DNA from: Rhodamnia argentea
Taxonomy: Eukaryota; Streptophyta; Magnoliopsida; Myrtales; Myrtaceae
Length of the DNA: 64,000 nucleotides
Direction of reading: 5' to 3'
Assembly (NCBI RefSeq): GCF_020921035.1
Contig: NC_063153.1
Coordinates: 12,958,001-13,022,000, forward strand
Shown here in pieces: positions 47,446 through 59,424 of the stretch. The position numbers and the translations under genes are program-made. How positions within the stretch are numbered: position 1 is the first letter of the stretch; every line of letters begins with the position of its first letter. The notes beneath the pieces are model-generated. The model was not told where the DNA came from. It worked only from the letters and a program-made list of their open reading frames with translations, and did no database searches.

Positions 47446-47722
47446 GTATAAAGCAATATTCTAAGCAAGAACCTTTGAATTGTATGAAGTCCCATTTTAC
47501 ATACGACATCTTTTTGATCACGGTGGCCATGGTATTTATCGGGCACATCACATTGGCATCGCCTCGGTGCCGGAAGCCATGAACACCAAGACGACGATCA
47601 TGACGAACTTGAAGGCAGATTTTTTTCGTAGTCTCCATTAGTTTCCTTACATAGTTAGGTGGTACAGAACTCACGAAATTGATGAAAGAGAAGTTGGTAA
47701 CTTGATGAATTGCGATTCCCAA
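47411..47722 (-). pseudogene. Possible small secreted peptide gene, frameshifted
   Basis: The minus strand carries METTKK followed, in the frame one base over, by FKFVMIVVLVFMASGTEAMP, which reads like a signal peptide with cleavage after Ala. The shift falls in a run of seven A (minus). Downstream the original frame has CPINTM and GSCLEYC. I do not recognise a family. A chance hydrophobic run is quite possible. Confidence 0.2.
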
Positions 47723-47749
47723 AATTGACTAGACTTGTAAATTGCCTCT

Positions 47750-50700
47750 CGAGTGAAGATATTATTTTGCCTAATCAAGCTCAAATCTGTCCTTATCAGG
47801 TACGCTATGTCGATTATAGCAAACTCATAAGTTTGATAAACTCTTTTATTGCAATCGTCTTTGCAGAAATTTAAGCATCGATTATTAGATGGTTGAATGG
47901 ACCTATTAGAGATATTTAGGATACTTTCTCGATTGATATATTACTTGATGTGTACTCTTTTCTAGAACACTTCGAAATTTACAGAAATTGCACGACGCGG
48001 TCTCATATCTTGATATCACAGCTAGACGATCTTGAGGTGCCCCCTGTGCAAGCCAAAGGTGCACCTTTTCATCCTTGTGTCTTTTCTCTTTTTCATGACT
48101 CCTAACATCCCTGTCTCAATGCCAATCATCGACGCTGTCCGTCTCGTTCGATAGCCACGTTTTCTATTGTCGTGTAATATGCACAGTAATCGCAACAGCC
48201 TCCTGTAATGACTATAGCCTCCTGACCGATTGCAGTTCCCTACCGTCATGGCAAACCTCCTACGCAGAGGCATGCCTCCTGTTGTTAGCTTGCACGACAG
48301 CCCGCGGCAACACACAACAGCTACGTCAATGTCGACCCCGTTCTATCTTCAGCACACCAAACTGCTTCGACAATCCATCAAGGTGTTTTATCGGACCTTA
48401 TCCAAACTCAAGTCGACTTCTTCCGAATCGTCCAGACATTCAGGATATGTCTCTTGAATTTATTTATTTTTTCGTATTTTTTTTATTGTGTATATCCTTG
48501 ATAATATGTTGTTACCTAGATAGTCGTCTAGCAAATATTACAAATAAGTTAGTGTATTTTTTTTATTAGAATTTATCGAATTATCAGGAATTTAAACAAT
48601 TTTCTTTGAAAGAAAAAGAAGGCATAGAAAGTGAGTCCTATCATTCCGCGTTTGTTTGCTTTCGAGATTTTTAAATAAAAACATGTTTGGCTAATTCAAC
48701 CATCATATCTATTCACTCGACCAATTAGTCCTTCTTTGCTAAATTTGCAAATTAATCTTTTTTATCATGTTTGAGATCACTAATTTTTCTGACACGATAA
48801 AGAAAATTTAACTTTGAATTTCGTTTTAATGGTAAGAAACCAAAAGCCCTCTGAATTACTAGATTGTGCAAAGAACACACATGGCTGAGATTCCTTGTTG
48901 CGAAAAATAAGCAATCGAACAATTAATATATAAGAAAAAGGAAATAGATTGGAAACCGAATATATGTGATTCGGTCAATGGCATCTACTTCACGTGAGCG
49001 TAGCGCAGGATTTCACTATAAATCAAGCGATACAATGAAGATTACAATTACAGAATTACTCAAACACTTGGTGTTTCCTAGCCCCTATCACATCCAATAA
49101 GTGATGTAGTGTTTAGCCCTCCAAGATCTCGCAAAATAATCTCTCAATCTCATACAGAAATTCACAGACCTTACCACAAGATTTATTGGCTTGGACGCAG
49201 AAAGCTCCTCTTGGATGCGATTCACGAAAAAGACTCACTCCTTATTTATAAAAGATTTGCATACAAAGAAACCCGCTTTAAGGAAACCTACTTGGATGGG
49301 ATTTCATTCACGTGCTCAAACTCAAGACATATTTTCAACAATCTCCGTTTTGACTCGACGTTGGAGTTAAGTCACAATTACATCCTTGGAATCTGATCAC
49401 CACTACTCTCCCACAAGCCGGCCCTTGTGAGTTCAACCACCGCAAACATTTTTCACGTTTAAAACGCGCTTGAACTTCGCCATAACGGTGGACCTTAGAA
49501 AGATACTCAATCTACTTGCATCTTTAATTACTCCACAAGAAATTTCTAACACAACCTCCTCAACCACAAATAAAACAAAACCATCATTGCTTACATATAG
49601 GGATAACAACCATTGGCTCTATATACTCCACCTCTCTACAACCACTATCTATGTCGCTCACCACGTAAGAACCTTCTACTCGAGTAGTTTTTGGTTTCAA
49701 ACCCACCTTAAGTTGAACATCAACTAGATTTGTATAAACACTGCAATAATCACTCCTACCTAGAATTATTGAGGCATCATCAAATGTAACTTTCCTATTA
49801 AAACCATGTGAATTTCATTCAATGCAATACATTCAATAGCCTCGCTCTTCTCGCGATGCATTTTCTTACCTTTCCATTGAGCTTATTATTATTACTCGAA
49901 TATAACATGACCAACAAACTATTATAAGGATAGGAAGAGTCAACAATGTTACGTGACCATAGTCCTTGGGATTCGCACATCCAATCGCTGCCGATGATGA
50001 TCTATTCATCTGGTAGTTCGTTGTAGCAGGCGCATGCTGCTAGGAATTTCCTAATCATACTAGCATTATATAACACTTTATGAGTCATCTCCAATAGTGT
50101 TCAATTCGTCATCTCTTCAACTTGTTGTGGTCACTGGCAATAGTGCGATATCTCATTATGCTTCTTTATTCATAACTCGTTTAACATCTCAGAGTAGAAC
50201 ACTATGTTGTTCCTAAATTTGCATTCTCAACTCAACTACTTAACTCTAACAGCATCATCAAATTTGCGATCCAACATAAACAATTTTTTTTTCCATTCGT
50301 GTCTTATAGAAAGCGAGTCCTATTATTCCGCGCTTATCAGGTTTCGAAGAATTGAAATTATAAAAAAAAAAAAAAAACATGTCGGCTACTTCGACCATCA
50401 CATCTATCCCGTCGACCAATTGGTCTTGCCTTTGGCTAAATTTGCATGATAATCTTCTTATCAAGTTTGAGATGGCTAATTTTACTCCACACAACAAAAA
50501 AAAAAAAAAAAAAAATCTTGATCGAGACAGAGAACCAGAAAAGGCCCTTGAATTATTGGTCTATGCATAGGAACACTCATGGGCTAAGATTCCTCGATCG
50601 ATTCCTCCATGATCGTGAGAGCCTGAGAGGTTTTCAGTTTGACTTTTAGACTGGTTTCTGCAGCATATTCTTTCCTCGTAATCATCCTGCTCCTTACATG

Positions 50701-51090
50701 ATGATCTCAGCATGGACGTGTAGATTCTTAGGGAACAGTACGATGAAGAATCTTTCTTAACATGAAGTAGTCCCACCCCATATCACTTCACACAAAAAAA
50801 AAAATTATTTATGTGACCAAGACTGAGATGATAATAATAATATTAATTCAGAAAAGGGGAGGAGGCGGTTTGTCTCTTGTAAAAAAATTCTCACAACACG
50901 TGTTCAACTTGCTTAGCTGTTTTTTTTTTTTTTGACAATCTTCAGCGTTTTCAAATTTTTTTAAGGTACATAAAGTCGGTGGTTACCCAACTTTGAACGA
51001 GTCTTTTGTTTCATTAAATTAAAGTTAGGTTCAATAATTACATGAAATTCAATTGGCATTATCCGTGGACATATAAGTCAAGTTATATGT
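47750..51090. other. Intergenic DNA with a dispersed direct repeat
   Basis: 48600-48910 and 50296-50610 are diverged copies of one segment, sharing GAGTCCTAT-ATTCCGCG, ACATGT-GGCTA, ATCTAT-C--TCGACCAATT and GGCTAAGATTCCT-like blocks. No intact gene lies between them; the segment 48900-49730 (Asn/Thr/Ile-rich frames) may be transposon-derived. Confidence 0.4.
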
Positions 51091-51357
51091 TCCCCCTCGC
51101 GTACCAAAATCATATTAAAAAAGGGCGGTAAAAAGAAAAAGTGATTCTGAAAAAAATAGCATCTTTTACATTTTCGAAATACAATAGTGTTCCGTAGATA
51201 CTCGTCAATTGTCCCAAAGACAAAAGGAAAAGACAAAAGCAGGCTCCTTGTCCTAGCTTTCAACGGTTATACCTTGCACTTGAACCCTATAATGTACACT
51301 ATTTGGCAAATCTATTCCCAACCGCAATGGATTTGTTTTCTTATCTACTTTGAACTT

Positions 51358-53418
51358 TCAACAGTTTCTCAAGGGGTAATTCAGTCCATTCCTGTGGTTG
51401 TGACCGCTATGAGCAGAATCGGAGTGAACTGGAGACTTGTTTGGGGACCTAACATCTTGGTGATGGTGTTTATGGCCATGGCGAAGTTGATGGCTACGGT
51501 GACGGTGCCCGTTCCTTCTCTTCCCCTCCTTCTCTTTCCCTTCTTCCTTCTGCAATGGATCGATCTCCATTGGGACTGTGTACACAAATGGCCCAATTGG
51601 GATGTCATCAAAGTCCTTGAGTGGCTCCAAGGTCTTGACCACTGTGCTCATGGTTGGCCTCATCTTGGGCCTGTGGCTCAGGCACCGGTAGGCCAGCGCG
51701 GCCGCCTTCCGCGCCCCGCTCTCGGAGTACTGCCCCTCGAGCCTTGGGTCCATCACACGGGCAAGCTTCTTGGGGTCGTTCAGCATGGGCCGGGCCCACT
51801 CCGCAAGGTTCTGCTCCCGGTGCGGGCGGCTCTTGTCCACGGACTTCCTTCCGGTCAGGAGTTCCAGGAGTACCACACCGAAGCTATAGACATCGCTCAA
51901 CGCTGTCAAATGGCCTAGAAGGCAAATGGACACAAATTTGACTTTAGTGATAATTTATTTTTTATTTACTTAAAAGAGTGCGAAGGTGATCAAAGCAACT
52001 GTCCCTTTTGGATATGATCATAAGGGTCATGTCCCCACTACGGTATGTTTGGTTTAAACCCAACTACTGAGACTACAGGTATATAAACTCGTCATTGTAG
52101 CGCTATCAATGTGCCGGAAATCATGAATTCCCTCTATATGAATTAGCAAATGCTCATTATATGGCTCGAAGTTATGACATAATGAAAGATAGTGTGACCC
52201 TTTTACGAATGAGCTACCTCGCTCGACAGTAGATTTGACTTTATTTAGTAGATAATAATGTGCTTATAGGCAAAAAGCATTGAACTTTTTTTGGGTGATC
52301 TTAGAGAAGGAAAAAAAAAAGGTACCAGTCATGATGTATTCAGGGGCAGCATAGCCTTGTGTCCCCATCACTCTGGTTGAGACGTGAGTGTCATCACCTT
52401 CCGGACCATCTTTTGCCAGTCCAAAATCTGAGAGCTTTGCTGTATAATCCTGCGTAAAATTTGGAAAAGTCAATAAGAGAACAAAGCGACAATATCATTC
52501 AATTGCAATGAAACACACAAGTTGGGGGATAAGAAGACAAATAGGACATTGAATAGATGCTCACAGAGTCTAACAATATGTTTGATGCCTTGAAATCTCT
52601 GTAGATGACCGGATTCTCTGCCTCGTGCAGGAATGCCAAGCCCTTTGCCGCGCCGAGCGCTATTTTCATTCTCGCGGACCACGGTAACGTCGCTGAGTAC
52701 CCTGATAACCGATACCGGTGCATTAGTTTCCTTATAAAGCCACAAGTGACGGATAATATTGTTTTGACTCTGTGGGTCGATCAAATACGTACTTCTGAAT
52801 AATTGGCTTTCTAAGCTCCCTCTAGGCATGTATTCATAGACCAGAAGTCTATGTTCATCTTCACAGCAATAACCAATCAGCTTCACCAGATGAGGATGCC
52901 TCAATTGGCCAAGAAAGATCACTTCTGCCTGTGAATAAGAAAGAATCAAAATCATTAAAATTCACATCATTTGCAAGGAAAACATCTCCAGTTTTTTGTC
53001 AGGATGACAGTATGGTCTTTGGACATACCAACCACTCCCTATGACCCTGCATCCCTTCCAAATCCAAGAGCTTGACCGCCACTGGCTGCGCCTTCAGCCC
53101 GGGCCTCAGCTTGTCGTCGATAAACCCCTTGTGCACGGGCCCGAACCCGCCTTCCCCGAGGAAGTTGCTCGACGAGAAACTCTGCGTGATCAGCTTCAGC
53201 TCCTGGAGGGTGAACACGCAGAGGTTCGATCCCGCGAGCGATATCGAGAGGTCCTCCGAGAGTGTAGTCGAACTGGGGTTGCTCAAATCCATGAGAGAGA
53301 GCCTCTGGAACGAGATCTGCTTCGTCACATCCTTCTTGGGCCTGCACTCCTCAGTTTCTTCCTTTGTTATGCAACAGCTCGTGACAATACACCTCCATGA
53401 GATCTTCTTCACTGCCAT
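51358..53418 (-). CDS. RIPK: Receptor-like cytoplasmic kinase, subfamily VII (RIPK type)
   Basis: Five exons, 53418-53029, 52928-52793, 52701-52565, 52449-52326 and 51914-51358, all GT-AG, encode 447 aa. The N-terminus [16 protein letters not shown] has Cys suited to acylation. [20 protein letters not shown] precedes the kinase domain. Kinase features: Gly loop LGEGGFG (87-93), Lys116 in VAVK, catalytic loop IYRDFKASN with Asp211 (Tyr replaces the usual His, as in subfamily VII), DFG Asp229, activation loop [35 protein letters not shown]. It ends with a His-rich tail ([17 protein letters not shown]) not in the core fold. Closest by eye is Arabidopsis RIPK, which phosphorylates RIN4 and acts in immune signalling at the plasma membrane; a PBL paralogue is the alternative. 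The start is chosen because MAVKK matches the family and upstream codons do not. Confidence 0.93.
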
Positions 53419-53667
53419 TTGCAGAAAGAGCTTCTGATTGAACTGATCCAGGAACTTCAGAACTTGCACTCCTTGGATGTAAACACTAGGCAACCATCAT
53501 AATCTTTCTTGTCAAGAAATGGAAAAACTGACAAAGAATGAGAGGCCAGAGGGTGTTGCAGATCACAAAATGGTTGGTGGGACTTTTTGAAGGCAGAGAC
53601 AAATTGGGTTGCTAATGATTTTCAAATCATCACCTGCTCTCTGATCCAATTGCAGACATAAAAGTTC

Positions 53668-53694
53668 AAGAAGAAGAAGAAGAAGAAGAAGAGG
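53668..53694. repeat. GAA trinucleotide microsatellite in the RIPK leader
   Basis: About eight GAA units (CTT on the transcript strand) lie 250 bp upstream of the ATG, between it and the TATA box, so probably in the 5' UTR. Confidence 0.7.
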
Positions 53695-53798
53695 AGGGGG
53701 AGGTTACAACTTGGCTTTTGGCAAAATGAATGGGTTTTACATTTATAGTCTCAATGTCTGTGCACACAACATGGAATTCTTCCACTGTACTGCATATG

Positions 53799-53807
53799 TT
53801 TATATAG
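53799..53807 (-). promoter_or_regulatory. TATA box of the RIPK-type gene
   Basis: On minus, CCTATATAAAC lies about 385 bp upstream of the ATG. It is a perfect match, implying a leader of about 350 nt or an intron in the 5' UTR. Confidence 0.5.
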
Positions 53808-54129
53808 GAGAGTGGTCTTATTTTAATTTGTCCGTACTTTAAAAAAAATGTGTTTTTTTCCAACAAACTAAAAAGAATATGTTTATTGTTGTATGAAAGA
53901 GTGATTGGTGAGAAGTCCACATAGTTGGTTCAAGAAGGGAAAAGACAGTGCTGCCCTCCCTTGACTTTATGTGGAGTATCTACCAAAATCTGGATCAAAA
54001 GCTTGGTATTGGTAGTTCTTTCTGACCGGCAGCACATTCAAAGACTAGTGCCTAAGAATTGCTGGAGACTAAGTATTAGAACGAGTCAAATTAGTGTGGG
54101 GTTTACATAATTTTTTTTGTTGCTTCTAG

Positions 54130-55915
54130 CTCATCATGTTAGTATGAATAAATCCAACATGTCATTACCATGGATAAATAAGAATGTAGACAAATAGAGG
54201 AGGGATCGGTTCTAGCATGAATAGGTTGGTCAATCCCTGTCACGGTTGGTTCGTAATTTCCGAAACCGGTCGACCATCGAACCGAGCCGACTGGTGTTCT
54301 AGGTCATCTGAAAGTTGGTCTAGTTTTTTACGTTTTTGACTGCTATATTTGATATATTAATTTTGCAAAAGCTCTCTATTAGGACACTGCAATGGCATGA
54401 TTATATTGGAACTTACTCTCTCTCTCTCTCTCTCTCAATTAAGAGACTCATAGGAGGGTTTGGTTTTGAACCGTTTTTACCCTAGAATCATCCTTGGAAC
54501 CAGTTTAAAATTGGTTCCCAATTTTTTTGTCTGGGAAACAATCTCGGTTCAGCTCTTAGATTGAATCGGCCCAATTGTTCATCCGTAGACAAATATACAT
54601 CACTTGACGACAAGAATTGTGCTGTTGAAGGTTCTCGCTGAATATAATTCAAGCCAGTAAATTCCTAGTTTCTCTCATATCATTGAAATCTAATTAAATT
54701 AGGGTTTGTGCACACGGGCCACGGAGACAAAGGTTCTTAACGAAAGGTGATGACCACTGATCACCATGGACATAGACATAATAAAATCATTTGTAAAACC
54801 TATCCTTGTCTTTAGTGACGAGACATAATGATTAATTATAGTTTGGATTGACACATTTGTTAATTTTCCTCCGAATTTGGTACGTCCGCCTGCCTGCGGT
54901 AATTAGCTTCTAGAAGTTCAATAAAATAATGAAAAAGAGAACAATGTCTTGAATGAGTACTCGGGATCACATTTTACATGTTAGCATAAATAAATCCGAC
55001 AGTCATTCCCATAAATAAATTAAGGGTTATAAGAGGTAGACAAATATAGGAGAGATTGATTTTAGGGTGGCTAGGTTTCCAGACCCTGTCAAAGCTGGCT
55101 CTCGATTTTTGAATTCGATAATTGAACCAATTGATCTTGGAACTAAACCGACTGGTGTTCTGGATCATTTGGGAAATGGTCTACTTTTTTATGTTTCATT
55201 TTCGTATTTAATTGCTCTATCTCATATAATTTTTTTTTTTTTTTGTAAATTCTCTATTAGGACACCATAATGACATGCTCATGTTGGAATGCTCAATCTC
55301 TTTTTTTTTTTGGGGGTGGGAGGGGGGGGGGGCAAAATTCTCAATTAAGAGACCGGCTTAGTTTTGAACAAGTTTTACCCTAGAATTGGACTCGAAATCG
55401 GTTCAAGGCCAAAAATCTCGAACCGAAACGGTTCCTAAATATTTTTGCCTAGGAACCGATCTCGGTTCGAGGGAATCGGCCCAATTGTTCATGCTTAGAC
55501 ACAAATACATCACTTGAAGGTGAGAGTTACGCGGTTCAAGGCTCTCACTGCGGATAATTCAAGTCAATAAATTCCTAAGTTTCCCTCATATCGTTGAAAT
55601 CCAATTGAATTAGGGTTTGCGCAAAACCAACCACGGAGGCAAAGGTTCTTAACCAAAAGTGACAAACCAACGATCACCATGGGCATGGACATAACCAAAA
55701 GTTTTTTTTTTATTTATAAAATCTATCCTTGTCCTTCAAATGACGAGACCCATTGATTCACTATAATTTTGATCGGCACATTTGTTTAATTTCCTTATGA
55801 ATTTGATATGTACGTCCGCTGTGCTTAGCTTCTAGAAGTTTCATAAAATAATGAGAAATTAAAGAGAGCAATGTCTTGAATGAGTACATGGTATCACATT
55901 TTGCATTTTAGCCAA
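54130..55915. repeat. Tandem duplication, two diverged copies of 0.85-0.94 kb
   Basis: Copy 1 (about 54130-54975) and copy 2 (about 54976-55915) share the same order of blocks: GTTAG-ATAAATAAATCC, GTAGACAAATA-AGG, CCGACTGGTGTTCT, TCAATTAAGAGAC, TCATC/TTGGCCCAATTGTTCAT, ACATCACTTGA, TTAGGGTTTG, GATCACCATGG and GTCTTGAATGAGTAC. Both contain GGTTC/CGGTT-rich stretches like the hAT debris elsewhere. No gene was recognised. Confidence 0.75.
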
Positions 55916-57460
55916 AAAAAAAAGCTGTTGACTAGATCAATCATTCTCGACCGTCCGATGGGTGGAAAATCCCATGCCCGGATACGCATACCGTTGACCG
56001 TACGTATAGTGAGCGGGAGCATACGCTGGAGAAGGTTTTAGTAGACGTCGCCGATTGGACTAGAGGGGCGTTTTGGTCCATCCGGGAGTAGGTGAGGCGG
56101 GCCAGCTTTCCGGTGAAGTCTGCGTCAACTTTAGGAAGTCAAGGGGTAGTTTCGTCTTTTCATTGGGGAAGATTTAGCCGCGTTCCGACCGTCCCCCACA
56201 GTCCTCATGGGCCTCTTCTTTCTTTCTTTTCTTCGTGCTTCTTGAGGTGAAGTGTCGTCTTGTCTCGTCAAAGGGAAAGACCACGAGAAAAGGTTGGGGG
56301 GGAGGACAAAAGTTATAGGAGAAGACAGATAACATTTGAGGTAATGAATAGATGATTCGAGAAGGACCAGCAAACTGGAAATTAGATTGCAATAATCCAC
56401 ATACATGGACATGTGTGTGGGGGTTCCCGAGGCCAAACTTTCTCGGCCGAGGACAAGACCGTGCAATGCGTAACGATTCGAAACATCAAGCTAGCCTATC
56501 CTTCCTATGGTACGTCAAATCGCATCTCCATCACCGACCGTACCACGCCTAATTTAGCTTTGCTATCCGGTTCCTCGAGTAAATCGTACATATTAGTTCA
56601 GTACGGCAACTGGTTTCAGCTTGTTGCCGTGGTCGTTCGTTTCTCGAGAAAAAGCATTAGCTCTCGATTGGTTTGCACGCTGAAGGGCAATTCTGCATTC
56701 AAAATTCCCTGAAATGACAATCATTCAAATGATAATCGTCTAGTCCCCGGGTTTCTAACACAAAAGCCCATATGACATTTCCACAAACAAGTTGGATGAA
56801 CCCTTATGCATCTCTTGCACTGCGCCTAGATGCCACAAAGCTCGACTTTTCAGCCCACATAAATATGGGAGAAATCGGACCTTGATATGTGAATATGTGC
56901 TAGCCAGCTAAGTAAGGAACAAGAAAGCCCTTAGAATTGCTTTTGAAAGTATTATCTACTATCGAGATTAGTAGAAAAGATTGATATATCAACCGACATG
57001 CGACTCACCACATAAAAAATTTAGACAGGTGGATTGAATTGAATGACTAATAAATATAATCTATAAGTATATCGATTTTGTAATTCAATCTCACCAGACA
57101 AAATATTACTCCTTGTGAAGAATATTAGTTTCATTTCACATGCTCATGAAATTACACGTCTATATTACAAGTCTATCTACAGTAGAAAGATTTTCTGCAT
57201 TTAAACTTGGGTAAAAGATGGGGCAACAAAAACGGTGTGTTTTAGTAGTTGGAGGAATTGTTCAATTAATTAAAAATGATGGGGTTTAGGCCCCCCCAAA
57301 AGAAAATTTCCACATCCATATGTAAACTTAAATATGATACCAACCTTAAAATGTCCACGTCCCTTCACAATTTTATGTCACAATTTTTATGGAAGACTTA
57401 GATGTCTAGATGCTCAACAGTCGACATGCATCTTTCGAGCTACACTTTTTACTTTCAAAT
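55916..57460. other. Intergenic DNA, no gene recognised
   Basis: Short ORFs at 56131-56712 on both strands overlap each other and show no family motif. Confidence 0.45.
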
Positions 57461-57470
57461 ATTAAATAAA

Positions 57471-58327
57471 GTCAATATTTGTATACGGCGGTCACTTTAG
57501 TATTAATTTTTTTTAGATCATTTAAGTGCCAATTTTTAACGATTATTTCGGTGCCAACTCCAGTGAGCTTCGCCGGAAAGCGGACGTGGCATCTACATGA
57601 CTCGCCGGAGGATTTTAGTTAGAAAAAAGTTTAAAACTAAATAAAAAATCACGTATTATTAAAAAAAAACTAAAAAACAAAAATGCAGTTGCGAGAGCGA
57701 GGGCTACCGCCCCACCATCGCGGGTCGGGCCGTGGCCGGCCAAGGCCTCGCTTAGCGACGACTACGCCAAGCCTTCATTGGGCGGCCGGCCTCGCAGAGC
57801 TACGGCGAGGCTCGACCTAGCCCAGATTTAGGCGAGGTCGACCTCCCCCCCCTGGGGAGGTCGACCTCACCATGGGGTTTGCGAGGCGCCGGCCAGCCAT
57901 GGCCAAGCCTCATCGACCCGTTGGTCGACACCTTGCACGGACTTGGCGGGGGTCGCCGGGGCTCGGCACCCCCTTGGGCACTCCCCCACCCATCGCCGGC
58001 AAGGTTATGGTGGGGCGGCGATGGCGAGGGCTAGCCCTCGCTACTGTAGCTTCAGCCTTTTTTTTTTCATTTTTTTAAAAATTTTTAGGTAATTTTCTGT
58101 GTGTTTTCAATTTTAAAATTTTTTTACTTATTTTTAATTTTAAAAGCGGACGTGGAGTCCACTTGGCTTGATTTAAAAAAAAAAAAATTCACGTGTATTG
58201 TTTGGCTAGAATTGGCACTTAAGTGATGGTTTTTTTTTTTTTGATTTGGCGCTTAAGTGATAAAAAAAAAATTAGCACCAAAGTGAGTGCCGTACACAAA
58301 TATTGAAACTCTAGATGTCCTTTTTTC
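57471..58327. mobile_element. Fold-back MITE, family B copy 2
   Basis: The arms GTCAATATTTGTATACGGCG / CACTTTAGTATTAA and TTAGCACCAAAGTGAG / GCCGTACACAAATATTGA are inverted and related to 5958-6623. The GC-rich centre (57690-58050) is an inverted repeat around GCGAGGGCTA and CCGCCCCACCATCGC. ATTAAATAAA flanks both sides (57461-57470 and 58328-58337), a possible 9-10 bp target duplication, although the left arm lacks about 20 bp present on the right. Confidence 0.7.
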
Positions 58328-58954
58328 ATTAAATAAAAGAAAAATCTTGTATGGACACGCCTTGTAATATAACTCTGTTTTTTTTAGCCACAGTAATATG
58401 AATATGGTTAAAAGCACAGCTTCATCTATAGGTTGTTGCGATCATAACTTGATCAGACCCTTTTAAGACGGGCGCAGTTAATTGGGAGATTATCATTCGA
58501 GAACCAAAGATTACCGGTTTGGAACGCACCAACCGTGCAAACTATTATAGGCCAGGGCCACATGCCCATACCCTAGGTCCGAACTTAAATGGTTCACCTT
58601 TTATGTAGACGGGTCTCCATACTATTCTTTTGGATTACAAAATAATACAACTCAATCATAGTAGGAAATTTAATGATAATTGAATTTGCAAAATTTATCC
58701 TCTTTTTTTTCCGCATCAATCAGGGCGATTTTCTTCTCACCAACTAATTCATTTCCCAAGTTGCCAATTTCCCTAGTTGGAATCTCGTCAAAGATATTTC
58801 TTGTTAGGATGTCGTTTCTTGGTTTTTTTTTTTTTTGTTTTTGTTTTTGTCATACATATCGTTCTCTTGCGTGGTCAAATTAGGATTGACAAATCAATCC
58901 ATCCACAACCACCTTACCTTCTCCATGGAATTTCACCAACCATGACCACGAACA

Positions 58955-59424
58955 GTAGAAAATAAATGTAGAATGATACATTTCATTTTCTAACTTGACC
59001 ACCTAAAATCTCGTTTCAAGACATCGGCGTAATTTCGGTAGTTGGTGTCGCTCCGATCGCGTACTTTAGTCTAATTAATCTCACTTCAAATTGCCCTTTT
59101 TATAATTAGCGCCGCCGCAGATCGTTGAAGATTTTTCTTTCTGCAAGCGCTTTCATCGTCTAAGTTGCAACATATAAGTCTTATGCGTGTAGAAAAATAA
59201 ATGTAGAATGATACATTTCATTTTCTAACTTGACCACCTAAAATCTCGTTTCTCGACATCGACGTAATTTCGGTAGTTGGTGTCGCTCCGATCGCGTACT
59301 TTAGTCCGATTAATCTCACTTCAAATTGCCCTTTTTATAATTAGCGCCGTCGCAGATCGTTGAAGATTTTTCTTTCTGCAAGCGCTTTCATCATCTAAGT
59401 TGCAACATATAAGTCTTATGCGTG
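58955..59424. repeat. Recent tandem duplication, two copies of about 234 bp
   Basis: Copies 58955-59188 and 59189-59424 differ at only about seven positions by eye. Each begins GTAGAAAA-TAAATGTAGAATG and ends ATAAGTCTTATGCGTG. There is no coding frame. Confidence 0.9.

Noticed and set aside
51187-51918. 243-codon plus-strand ORF
   Set aside because: Antisense to the last exon of the RIPK-type kinase, which has clear kinase motifs on the other strand.
56413-56712. 99-codon plus-strand ORF
   Set aside because: Overlaps other frames; residues show no domain or splice context.
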